A stretch of 6,260 nucleotides of DNA from the NCBI GenBank assembly GCA_937968025.1, contig CALBSL010000013.1, forward strand, positions 1 to 6,260, read 5' to 3'. Both the position numbers and the translations under genes were made by a program. The notes below the pieces were generated by a model that saw only the letters and a list, made by a program, of their open reading frames with translations, was not told the origin of the DNA and made no database searches. Positions 1 to 5,916 of this stretch are shown here, in pieces (positions within the stretch are counted from its first letter, which is position 1; every line of letters starts with the position of its first letter). The DNA comes from an uncultured bacterium. GTDB lineage: Bacteria; Patescibacteriota; Patescibacteriia; 2-12-FULL-60-25.

Positions 1-96
1 TTTATTGGGCCACAAGCGGGGCTTCTCTCTCGCGAGGGTCTTGAACGCCTTATGCGGAAGTACGCTGATATTCAACCAACCCCTCTGTCACTATGA
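1..96 (+). CDS. 3' end of an unrecognised upstream gene, overlapping the aldolase start by ATGA
   Basis: The first reading frame is open from the window edge for 31 codons and stops at TGA 94-96. It encodes a peptide that reads like a normal protein tail, with a charged amphipathic stretch (LLSREGLERLMRKYADIQ) followed by PTPLSL. Its stop overlaps the aldolase start as ATGA (ATG 93-95, TGA 94-96), the usual signature of two translationally coupled genes. I do not recognise the family from this fragment and assign no function. Another frame on this strand is also open here but lacks such a junction, so the call rests mainly on the overlap and on the peptide's composition. Confidence 0.55.
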   Translation, partial: FIGPQAGLLSREGLERLMRKYADIQPTPLSL

Positions 97-1055
97 TGGT
101 TTCTTCCCTCCCCCTCCTTCGACACGCGCAAACGCATGGCTACGCCATACCAGCGTTTAACGTGAACCATCTTGAGACGGTACTCGCTGTCATGGATGCA
201 GCCACCGAACTGCGCTCCCCCGTCATCCTTCAAACCTCCGAAGGCGCCATCGAGTACGCCACCATGACCATGCTCATTGCCATGGCGCAAGCGGCGAGCG
301 AAGCACCTGTTCCGGTGGTACTGCATCTGGACCACGGCAAAGACCTTCCGCTTATTCGCAAGGCGATCGAGTCAGGATACACGAGTGTCATGTTTGACGG
401 TTCTCCCTTGCCCTATGCAGAGAACGTAAAACAGACGCGACAAGTCGTACGCTGGGCACGAGAACGCGGCGTTGCCGTAGAAGCCGAGTTAGGGCGCATC
501 CCCGGAACCGAAGACAAGGTTGTCGTAGCGACTCAAGAAGCCCTTCTCACGGATCCAGCAGAGGCTGCAAGCTTCGTGAAGGAAACCGAATGTGACAGTC
601 TAGCTATTTCCATTGGTACGCAGCATGGAGCCTACAAGTTCTCCGGGAATCATCATCTCGATTTAGCTCGGTTAAAAACGATTCGCGCTATCGTTGACGT
701 TCCGCTTGTCCTTCATGGCGCCTCTGGCGTTCGCGAAGATATTGTCGCGCTTGGCAAACGTTTCGGTCTCGACGCCGGAGAAATGCGAGGTGTTATGGAT
801 AAAGATGTGGTCGCCGCCATTAAAGCCGGGATCACCAAAGTGAACATCGACACGGATTTACGACTTGGTTTTACCGCTGGCCTCCATGAGGCGCTCGCCG
901 AACACCCAAACTGGTTTGACCCTCGTAAGCTGTTTGAACCCGGAAGAACCTTGATGAAACAGATTGCGAAGCAAAAGATGGAGCTATTCGGCTCCGCAGG
1001 AAAGGCACCTGAACTCAACACGCCGCTCAAAACAAGCAACCGCGCAGACCATTAA
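93..1055 (+). CDS. fba: Class II (zinc-dependent) fructose-bisphosphate aldolase
   Basis: Cleaves fructose-1,6-bisphosphate to dihydroxyacetone phosphate and glyceraldehyde-3-phosphate (or the reverse) in cytoplasmic glycolysis/gluconeogenesis. The 320-residue protein is one TIM barrel with the class II signatures in order: AFNVNHLE (21-28); LHLDHG (77-82) with catalytic Asp80 and zinc ligand His81; EAELGR (130-135) with Glu132; IGTQHGAYK (174-182) with zinc ligand His178; LHGASG (207-212) with zinc ligand His208; and the phosphate-binding KVNIDTD (249-255). The segment between LHGASG and KVNIDTD, the KVNIDTDLRLGF continuation and the FGSAGKA tail fit fructose-bisphosphate aldolases better than the shorter tagatose enzymes (GatY/KbaY), but substrate cannot be proven from sequence. 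Length is slightly above the usual 285-310. Two start codons are adjacent (ATG 93 and ATG 96); no Shine-Dalgarno is visible, and the ATGA overlap with the preceding frame suggests translational coupling. In-frame stops just upstream (42-44, 66-68) limit the start to about here. Confidence 0.95.
   Translation: MMVSSLPLLRHAQTHGYAIPAFNVNHLETVLAVMDAATELRSPVILQTSEGAIEYATMTMLIAMAQAASEAPVPVVLHLDHGKDLPLIRKAIESGYTSVMFDGSPLPYAENVKQTRQVVRWARERGVAVEAELGRIPGTEDKVVVATQEALLTDPAEAASFVKETECDSLAISIGTQHGAYKFSGNHHLDLARLKTIRAIVDVPLVLHGASGVREDIVALGKRFGLDAGEMRGVMDKDVVAAIKAGITKVNIDTDLRLGFTAGLHEALAEHPNWFDPRKLFEPGRTLMKQIAKQKMELFGSAGKAPELNTPLKTSNRADH
1052..1055. other. Shared TTAA: both convergent stop codons
   Basis: TTAA is its own reverse complement. 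The aldolase stop is TAA at 1053-1055 on the plus strand, and the methyltransferase stop is TAA read from 1054 to 1052 on the minus strand. The two convergent genes therefore overlap by four bases with no intergenic space. Any terminator for either gene must lie inside the coding sequence of the other; I see no GC-rich hairpin followed by a T-run within about 60 bases on either side. Confidence 0.9.
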
Positions 1056-1798
1056 GCTGTTGTTGTATCAAGATAGATCGCGTTCTGCATCACCAACGCA
1101 ACCATCGCATATCCCCGCTCTCGCAAAATGGACGCGAGCTGACCGTGTTGATCCGTCGTTTCAACACAGATCATGGTTGGACGCACCCGAAAGCTATACG
1201 CTGAGAGAATCGCTTCATCGAGCCCCTCTGCATCGATGGAGAGCAGCGCCAGAGGCCGATCCTGAAAAAACTCATCCACAATAGAATCGAGAGACCGGAT
1301 GGTTCGCTGTTCACGGGTTGGATGCTGTCCCGTTCTGCGCTGATGTTCTTCCGCCTGTTGAGCGGAGAAGGTGCTCCGCGTGCTCTGTGAAAACGCGAAA
1401 TAGTCGGAGGATCCATCCACGGGCCCAACACCCACATCAAGGGCGGTATCTCTAGGGCGAATCCGTTTGAAGGTTTGCAGCAATGATCGATTTGGTTCAA
1501 TAACGACCCCGCTACCCCCTTCTCGGTAGAATAAATAGGTATTATTCCCGAAATATGGGTGATGCGCCCCAATATCAATATAGCTGAACGGTCCTTTCAG
1601 ATGCTTTTTGAGTATTTCAAACATGACACGGTCCTCGCCGTACTGAGCAAAGCAAATCCTTGCGCCGCGCGGAGCATATCTCGCCTTGACAAAGGACCAT
1701 CCTCGTTTAAGCGTCTCCGTGAGCATACGCAGTGTTGAAATAAAAGAAAAACGAAGCGTTCTAGAGTTTGGCGAGCGAATACCCATCAGCCCCATCAT
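1052..1798 (-). CDS. FkbM-family SAM-dependent methyltransferase
   Basis: A Rossmann-fold methyltransferase, probably O-methylating a sugar or other small acceptor; FkbM proteins often serve polysaccharide or natural-product pathways, but the substrate here is unknown. In the 248-residue frame I see the family's entry motif FAQYGEDR (50-57), the SAM-binding motif I YIDIGAHHP (73-81), the motif II acidic residue in VVIEPN (98-103), DVGVG (121-125), and the FkbM signature LLSIDAEGLDEAIL (185-198), equivalent to the common KIDVEGxE. The start is uncertain. ATG 1798 (followed by ATG 1795) is preceded directly by an in-frame TGA and overlaps cysS by 38 nt, with a weak GGAAAA about 4 nt upstream. 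ATG 1726 (residue 25) would give a 224-residue protein with a 34-nt gap after cysS and would still contain the whole domain. Residues 1-24 look low in conservation value, so the shorter form is a real alternative. It is the last gene of the minus-strand run. Confidence 0.88.
   Translation of the reverse strand: MMGLMGIRSPNSRTLRFSFISTLRMLTETLKRGWSFVKARYAPRGARICFAQYGEDRVMFEILKKHLKGPFSYIDIGAHHPYFGNNTYLFYREGGSGVVIEPNRSLLQTFKRIRPRDTALDVGVGPVDGSSDYFAFSQSTRSTFSAQQAEEHQRRTGQHPTREQRTIRSLDSIVDEFFQDRPLALLSIDAEGLDEAILSAYSFRVRPTMICVETTDQHGQLASILRERGYAMVALVMQNAIYLDTTTA
1742..1762 (-). terminator. Weak terminator-like hairpin after cysS
   Basis: Read on the minus strand, the cysS TAG runs into AGAACG-CTT-CGTTTT: a 6-bp stem (including one G-U pair, only two G-C pairs) with a 3-base loop. 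It is followed by more T (TTTTTCTTTTA in total from the stem's 3' arm). The U-tract is good but the stem is weak. It lies inside the longer version of the FkbM frame, so it would favour the shorter start at 1726 if it works. Confidence 0.25.
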
Positions 1799-3137
1799 TC
1801 ATTTTCCAGCCCAGCGCCGTCAGTTCCGCTCGCAGGCGGTCTGATTCGGCCCATTGCTTTTCGAGGCGGGCCTGCCAACGCGCTTCAGCTAACGCCTGGA
1901 CCGCTTCAGGCACCATCGTTTCATCCGCCTTCCACGATGCAATATCAAAGCCCAGAACATCATCGAGCACCAAAAGCGTTGCCCGTTTGACTGGCCCAGA
2001 AAGATCGGACTTCACCAGCTCCCAAACAACAGCGATCGCCTTTGGGGTGTGAATGTCTTCTTCGAGCGCCTCGCGAAAGGCGTTGATCGTTGCCGAGTCG
2101 GGTGACGCTGCCGCTCCCCCCCATGACACCACGGCGGCTCTGAGCTTCTGCAACGCTTGTCGTGCGGCCGTGAGCGCTTCCCACGTAAAATTCAGCTTGG
2201 ATCGATAGTGCGCACCCAAGACAAACCAACGATACTCGAGGGGATCAAATCCATGCGAGCGTACATCGTCGATGGTATAGCCATTTCCGAGCGACTTCCC
2301 CATACGTCCTCCGTCGACCAGCAAGAATTCGCTATGAACCCAGCAATGCGCAAGCGGAACTCCGCTCGCCGCCTCTGACTGAGCGATTTCGTTTTCATGA
2401 TGCACGGGAATGTGGTCCACGCCGCCCGTGTGGATATCAAACGGCTGCCCCAAATACTGCACTGACATCGCAGAACATTCGATATGCCAGCCAGGAAACC
2501 CAACTCCCCATGGGCTCGGCCACTCCATTTGCCGCTTCTCTCCCTCAGGCGAGAACTTCCAGAGCGCAAAATCAGATGCATTTCGCTTCTCCGCATTCAC
2601 CTCAACACGCGCACCCGCCTCCTTGTCTTCCAAGCGTTGCCCGGAGAGGGCACCGTATGCGGGAAATGCGGCGGTATCAAAATAGATGCCGTCCGTCGTT
2701 CGATAGGTAAACCCCTTCTGCTCGAGCCGCTCAATGAGCGCAATTTGTTCGGCAATATGCTCGGTCGCACGTGGCAGTGCCTCGGGTCGACGAATATGGA
2801 ACGCTTCGAGGCCCTCCACAAACAACTGTTCATATTCACGAGCAATGTCCCAGGCAGTTTTTGCGCGACGCACCGCTTCGCGTTCTACCTTGTCATCACC
2901 CATATCGCCGTCCCCCACCAAATGCCCTACATCCGTGATGTTCGTGACGTGGGTGACGGTGTACCCTAAAAATCGCAAGGTACGATCCAAGACGTCGTCA
3001 TTGATGTATTTGCGCCAGTTCCCCAGGGTAAGCGCCCCATACACGGTTGGTCCGCACGAATACATCCCAACCAAGGGTGGACGGAGGGGTTCAAACGTCT
3101 CGAGAGCGCGAGTGCGCGTATTCCACAAATGCAGCAT
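1761..3137 (-). CDS. cysS: Cysteinyl-tRNA synthetase with variant signature motifs
   Basis: Attaches cysteine to tRNA-Cys; a cytoplasmic class I synthetase, 458 residues, close to the 461 of the E. coli enzyme and co-linear with it from the N-terminal LHLWNTRTR to the C-terminal helical domain. The four expected zinc ligands are present: Cys28 (YSCGPTVY), Cys221 (GWHIECSAM), His246 and Glu250 (HHENE). Other hallmarks are NITDVGH (66-72), DFALWK (189-194) and HYRSKLNF. Two signatures deviate: the HIGH box at 37-40 reads TLGN, with Thr (codon ACC) for the usual His37, and the KMSKS loop at 278-282 reads RMGKS. All other catalytic-core residues look intact, so I judge the enzyme functional. The start is well fixed: ATG 3137 has an in-frame TAG four codons upstream. 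No strong Shine-Dalgarno is seen (only GG in TTGGACC). It follows the membrane-protein gene by 41 nt and overlaps or nearly abuts the FkbM gene. Confidence 0.96.
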   Translation of the reverse strand: MLHLWNTRTRALETFEPLRPPLVGMYSCGPTVYGALTLGNWRKYINDDVLDRTLRFLGYTVTHVTNITDVGHLVGDGDMGDDKVEREAVRRAKTAWDIAREYEQLFVEGLEAFHIRRPEALPRATEHIAEQIALIERLEQKGFTYRTTDGIYFDTAAFPAYGALSGQRLEDKEAGARVEVNAEKRNASDFALWKFSPEGEKRQMEWPSPWGVGFPGWHIECSAMSVQYLGQPFDIHTGGVDHIPVHHENEIAQSEAASGVPLAHCWVHSEFLLVDGGRMGKSLGNGYTIDDVRSHGFDPLEYRWFVLGAHYRSKLNFTWEALTAARQALQKLRAAVVSWGGAAASPDSATINAFREALEEDIHTPKAIAVVWELVKSDLSGPVKRATLLVLDDVLGFDIASWKADETMVPEAVQALAEARWQARLEKQWAESDRLRAELTALGWKMNDGADGYSLAKL

Positions 3138-3170
3138 GGTCCAAGCCTAGCACACCATCCCGATCAACGA

Positions 3171-3182
3171 CTAGCCGGCTAG
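3171..3182. repeat. 12-base perfect palindrome CTAGCCGGCTAG over the membrane-protein stop
   Basis: The twelve bases are identical on both strands and contain CTAG twice, a tetranucleotide that is scarce in many bacterial genomes. The TAG stop of the membrane-protein gene (3179-3181) lies inside it, and cysS starts 33 bases further on. As RNA it could form only a 4-bp stem with a CCGG loop and has no U-tract, so it is a poor terminator. It could be a site for a dimeric DNA-binding protein or mere chance. Confidence 0.4.
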
Positions 3183-3718
3183 GATAAGACCAGATCACTC
3201 GAATACCCGTACGGCCGACGGACAAACAGTAGAAATAACAGGGGCGCCGTCATCCAAAAAGTTTTTCCCCATTCTCCAACAAACACGCTCTGCAGCCGCT
3301 CCGGCCACTGGTCAACAAGTGTTGCGGGCACAAGATGCCCGATAAAACAGATCGCCAGCCCTATTTGCAGCATCGCTAATAAAATCGCCTCCCACCAGGT
3401 CCCAGGCTCTCGTCCAGGCGAGGTGATATGCGGGGCGCGCTTAAACAGAAACACTCCGAGCAGAAAAAACACCATGAACCACAGCGCCGAAAGCGTTGGA
3501 CTCGGCGGAAGTGTCAACCAATGATTCAAACGTCCCACCAGCGGAAGGTGCAACGTTAAGACGTAGGCGATGTACAAGGCCAAAAGTGGGATAATCGACC
3601 GATCACGCCCTATCGTAAGCCCGTAAACAATCGAGAGCAGGGCCAGTCCGAGCAGAATAATCGCCTCTTGTGGCACGGCAAATCCGATTGACGCAAGGAA
3701 CCCTAGCACGTCGGGCAT
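3179..3718 (-). CDS. Small multi-pass membrane protein, function unknown
   Basis: A 179-residue hydrophobic protein that I do not recognise. About five membrane spans can be read: roughly 18-37 (AIILLGLALLSIVYGLTIG), 42-62, 76-92 (ending in FLFKR), 109-131 and 153-166 (ending in FVRR). A proline-rich, weakly charged loop (93-107) separates spans three and four, and a loop with VDQWPERLQ (135-143) separates four and five. The positively charged ends after spans three and five suggest those ends face the cytoplasm. No catalytic motif is evident. ATG 3718 follows the glycosidase stop by 14 nt, with AGAGG (3722-3726) only 3 nt from the start codon, so the gene is probably co-transcribed with and coupled to its upstream neighbour. 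A link to envelope work with the secreted glycosidase is suggested only by position. Confidence 0.8.
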   Translation of the reverse strand: MPDVLGFLASIGFAVPQEAIILLGLALLSIVYGLTIGRDRSIIPLLALYIAYVLTLHLPLVGRLNHWLTLPPSPTLSALWFMVFFLLGVFLFKRAPHITSPGREPGTWWEAILLAMLQIGLAICFIGHLVPATLVDQWPERLQSVFVGEWGKTFWMTAPLLFLLFVRRPYGYSSDLVLS

Positions 3719-3724
3719 AGGCCT

Positions 3725-3758
3725 CTATCGTATCACAGTCGTCTTTTGGCGACGATAG
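3725..3758 (-). promoter_or_regulatory. 7-bp inverted repeat spanning the glycosidase stop and touching the next ribosome-binding site
   Basis: On the minus strand CTATCGT (3758-3752) pairs perfectly with ACGATAG (3731-3725) across a 20-base loop holding the TGA stop of the glycosidase gene. The 3' arm ends in the AG of AGAGG, the putative Shine-Dalgarno of the membrane-protein gene. A smaller alternative stem, TCGTC with GACGA, uses part of the same 5' arm. If the long stem forms, it would partly hide the ribosome-binding site until ribosomes finishing the upstream gene melt it, giving translational coupling. The repeat is seen; the role is inferred. Confidence 0.35.
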
Positions 3759-4581
3759 CGTAGGCAACCGGCGCAAACGAATCGATGCGCTCTTCTCGTC
3801 CGCCAAGCGCCGTCACGAGACCGGTTGATGGTCCGCCATCGAGATTGAGAACGCGCTCCCAGCGCACCGGCAGCGACTGAAGCAGTCCGACGAGCTGATA
3901 CAGCGTCACAGGCTCCGTCGGAACCACCCCAACATACCACCGACCCTCAGCATCAACCGCCACAAACGTTCGGCGAGCGTACTGTCCTGTTTCTTTGGGG
4001 AACGCCTGTTCTCCTCCTTTGATGAGAAATGGATACGACTGAAACGCATCCGCTCGCACCGTTGAGGTCGGCGTCGATCCTAGGAGGACACCTGGCTTCG
4101 CCCCCAACGCGACAATACCGCTTCGCTCTGCATCGAACACGCGTTTTCCCCAGCGATCGCCAGCGAGCTGAACCCATCCGGAAGGGAGGCCATCTGCATG
4201 AAAATACCCTGCATTCACGGCGAAAAGCACGTTGGCCTGCGGATCATCTACCCAACCTGAAACCGGTTGGGGCTCTGTACTGGTCGCCAGCGACCACGTC
4301 CAATCCGCTTCCGCCGAGAATCGCCACAACACTACCCGCGCTGCGGCCCCGGAGGCGCTCAGCTTTGCATCAAGGCGCTCAACGCCTGGTTCAACATTCT
4401 CCCATTGCGCCGCCGTCGGCACCCCGGAGCCGGTCGACGTAGGGGAAATACTCCCCTCCCAACGAAGCGGAACCTCACACCCAACCCCAAATAGCGACGC
4501 ACCGATCGCACAAAAAACCGCGAGCATTGCTGCACGCGGAACTAGAGGGAGACTACTTCCCCAGTTTTTTACGAATTTCAT
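3733..4581 (-). CDS. Predicted lipoprotein with phosphodiester glycosidase (NAGPA-like, DUF2233) domain
   Basis: Predicted exported enzyme of 282 residues. The N-terminus is a signal peptide: basic residues Lys2, Lys5 and Arg16, a hydrophobic core (17-34) and a lipobox-like FGVG before Cys35, which fits the relaxed lipoprotein pattern although Gly at -3 is not the preferred Leu. A linker rich in Ser, Thr, Gly and Pro follows (44-58). The domain shows the family's landmarks: FAVNAGYF (120-127), SGIVAL (154-159), PFLIKGG (184-190), RRTFVAVDAEGR (203-214), LTLYQL-like VTLYQLVGLL (225-234), LNLDGGPST (245-253) and APVAYAIV (270-277). Relatives remove N-acetylglucosamine or similar residues from phosphodiesters, so a surface glycan or teichoic-type polymer is a possible substrate; this is inference. 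ATG 4581 overlaps hisS by 29 nt. ATG 4527 is possible but would remove the basic n-region, so I prefer 4581. The frame stays open far upstream inside hisS, but that part is a shadow. No Shine-Dalgarno is visible. Confidence 0.85.
   Translation of the reverse strand: MKFVKNWGSSLPLVPRAAMLAVFCAIGASLFGVGCEVPLRWEGSISPTSTGSGVPTAAQWENVEPGVERLDAKLSASGAAARVVLWRFSAEADWTWSLATSTEPQPVSGWVDDPQANVLFAVNAGYFHADGLPSGWVQLAGDRWGKRVFDAERSGIVALGAKPGVLLGSTPTSTVRADAFQSYPFLIKGGEQAFPKETGQYARRTFVAVDAEGRWYVGVVPTEPVTLYQLVGLLQSLPVRWERVLNLDGGPSTGLVTALGGREERIDSFAPVAYAIVAKRRL
4512..4539 (-). terminator. Strong intrinsic-terminator-like hairpin after hisS, inside the next gene's signal-peptide codons
   Basis: Read on the minus strand, 13 nt after the hisS stop: CCGCG (4539-4535), a U-U mismatch, GCA, the GNRA tetraloop GCAA, TGC, then CGCGG (4522-4518), followed at once by six T (4517-4512). 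The 5-bp all-GC outer stem, 3-bp inner stem and U6 match an intrinsic terminator closely. It coincides with codons 15-23 of the glycosidase gene (Pro15 to Phe23), and the alternative ATG 4527 sits in the loop region. It may end most hisS transcripts, while ribosomes translating the glycosidase leader could disrupt it. Confidence 0.6.
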
Positions 4582-5893
4582 GAACCAATTTTTTGACGTC
4601 GACGATTTCCTGCGTACCAGCATCCATGTCGCGAATGATTGCGGTTCCATCAAGGACTTCTTTCTGACCGATAACGATCGCCCATTTTGCTCCCATTTTG
4701 TTTGCGATCTCCATCTGGCTCTTGATAGAAGCCTTGGTGAGCGCCTCGCCGACCTTAATCCCCGCCTGGCGGAACTCCTCGAAGAGCGCGAGTGCCTTCT
4801 TACGGCCTTTTTCGCCAAGCTGTGCAAGAAATACGTCCGCTTGAGCCACCGCAACCGGTTGATCACGATGCATGTCACGAACACGAGACAGGAGTCGATC
4901 AAGACCGAAGGCGAGCCCTGCAGCCGCGGTTGGACGACCGCCCAACATTTCAAGCAATCCATCGTAGCGACCGCCTCCACAAATCGCGCTCTGCGCGAGC
5001 TCCTGATCGTCACTCGTTGCGTAAAGCTCGAACACGGTCTTCGTGTAGTAATCCAAGCCGCGAACGAGATATGGGTCGAGTTCGTATGGAATACCAACCT
5101 CATCGAGGTATTCGATCACCTGGGTGAAGTGCAAACGAGATTCTTCATCAAGCCAATCGACCATTTGCGGAGCTTCTGCCTTGAGTTCTTGCATGCCTGG
5201 CTCTTTGGAGTCGAGCAAACGGAGCGGATTCTTCAAGAGCCGCTTCTTGTCTTCTTCAGATAATTTGCTGCGCTTGGCGCGGAAATAGGAGACCAACGCA
5301 TTCTTGTAGTTCGCGCGGGCTTCTGGAGTACCAATCGAGTTGATGCGGACGATTGAATCAATACCAAGCTCTTTCGCGACAAGATAGGCGATCACGATCA
5401 GCTGCGCATCAACGATAGGATCTGATTCGCCGATACATTCGAGACCGGACTGATAGAACTGACGGAATCGACCAGCCTGAGGGCGTTCGTAGCGAAACAT
5501 TGGGCCCGTGTACCACAACTTGACTGGCTGAGGCTGATTCAACATGCCGTGCTGAATAAACGCACGAGCCACCGAAGCTGTACCTTCTGGACGAAGCGAA
5601 ACGGATTCCCCTCCCGGCGTTTCCCAGGTGTACATTTCCTTTTCAACAATGTCCGTCGCCTTTCCGACCCCACGCACAAACAGCGCCGTTTCTTCAACCA
5701 TCGGCGTTTCGATCTCCCCATAGCCGTACGCTGAAGCGATACGAGCGATGACGGACTGAATATGGCGAAGGTGAGCTAAATCACCAGGTAACAGGTCGCG
5801 CATTCCACGAAGGAGGGCGACGGGCTGAGCCGCTTTCTTTGCTGGAGCTGGTGTGGCTTCGGCAGATTTTTTGACGTCTTTTTTGAGAGGCAT
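4553..5893 (-). CDS. hisS: Histidyl-tRNA synthetase
   Basis: Charges tRNA-His with histidine; a cytoplasmic class II synthetase, homodimeric in known relatives. With ATG 5893 the protein has 446 residues (E. coli 424), the surplus being a Lys/Ala/Pro-rich N-terminal extension of about 27 residues before the family's opening motif RGMRDLLPG (29-37). Then come motif 1 (around ETPMVEETALF, 61-71), LRPEGT (99-104), motif 2 (GPMFRYERPQAGRFRQF, 129-145), the histidine-specific RGLDYY (277-282) and GGGRYDGL (305-312), and motif 3 (AAGLAFGLDRLL, 323-334, with Arg332). The C-terminal anticodon-binding domain (about 350-446) is complete, including WAIVIGQKEVLDGTAIIRD. An upstream in-frame TTG at 5926 would add 11 residues, but it lies upstream of the transcript start predicted from the promoter-like pair there, so ATG 5893 is preferred. 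No Shine-Dalgarno is visible before either. The stop overlaps the glycosidase start by 29 nt; lepB ends 56 nt upstream. Confidence 0.96.
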   Translation of the reverse strand: MPLKKDVKKSAEATPAPAKKAAQPVALLRGMRDLLPGDLAHLRHIQSVIARIASAYGYGEIETPMVEETALFVRGVGKATDIVEKEMYTWETPGGESVSLRPEGTASVARAFIQHGMLNQPQPVKLWYTGPMFRYERPQAGRFRQFYQSGLECIGESDPIVDAQLIVIAYLVAKELGIDSIVRINSIGTPEARANYKNALVSYFRAKRSKLSEEDKKRLLKNPLRLLDSKEPGMQELKAEAPQMVDWLDEESRLHFTQVIEYLDEVGIPYELDPYLVRGLDYYTKTVFELYATSDDQELAQSAICGGGRYDGLLEMLGGRPTAAAGLAFGLDRLLSRVRDMHRDQPVAVAQADVFLAQLGEKGRKKALALFEEFRQAGIKVGEALTKASIKSQMEIANKMGAKWAIVIGQKEVLDGTAIIRDMDAGTQEIVDVKKLVHEIRKKLGK

Positions 5894-5916
5894 AGGAAAA
5901 GGGGGTTGATTCGAGG

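Noticed and set aside
41..71. TTGAAC and TGATAT as a promoter for the aldolase
   Set aside because: Spacing is 19 bases and the -10 match is poor, and the ATGA overlap indicates that this stretch is coding sequence of the preceding gene.
1171..1578. Second minus-strand frame of 135 codons within the FkbM gene
   Set aside because: It overlaps the SAM-binding region in another frame and has no motif; it is a shadow frame.
2484..3150. Plus-strand open frames of 161 and 138 codons opposite cysS
   Set aside because: cysS is unambiguous here, and these frames show no domain, no ribosome-binding site and cross the cysS catalytic core.
4582..5103. Upstream extension of the glycosidase frame through hisS to 5103
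   Set aside because: The extra 174 codons lie wholly inside hisS in another frame, are rich in Arg/Ser and would bury the signal peptide in the middle of the protein.
4232..5263. Long plus-strand open frame (343 codons) antisense to hisS and the glycosidase gene
   Set aside because: Both minus-strand genes have full family motifs, and this frame has no recognisable motif and low-complexity, Arg/Ser/His-rich stretches. It is a shadow of codon bias.
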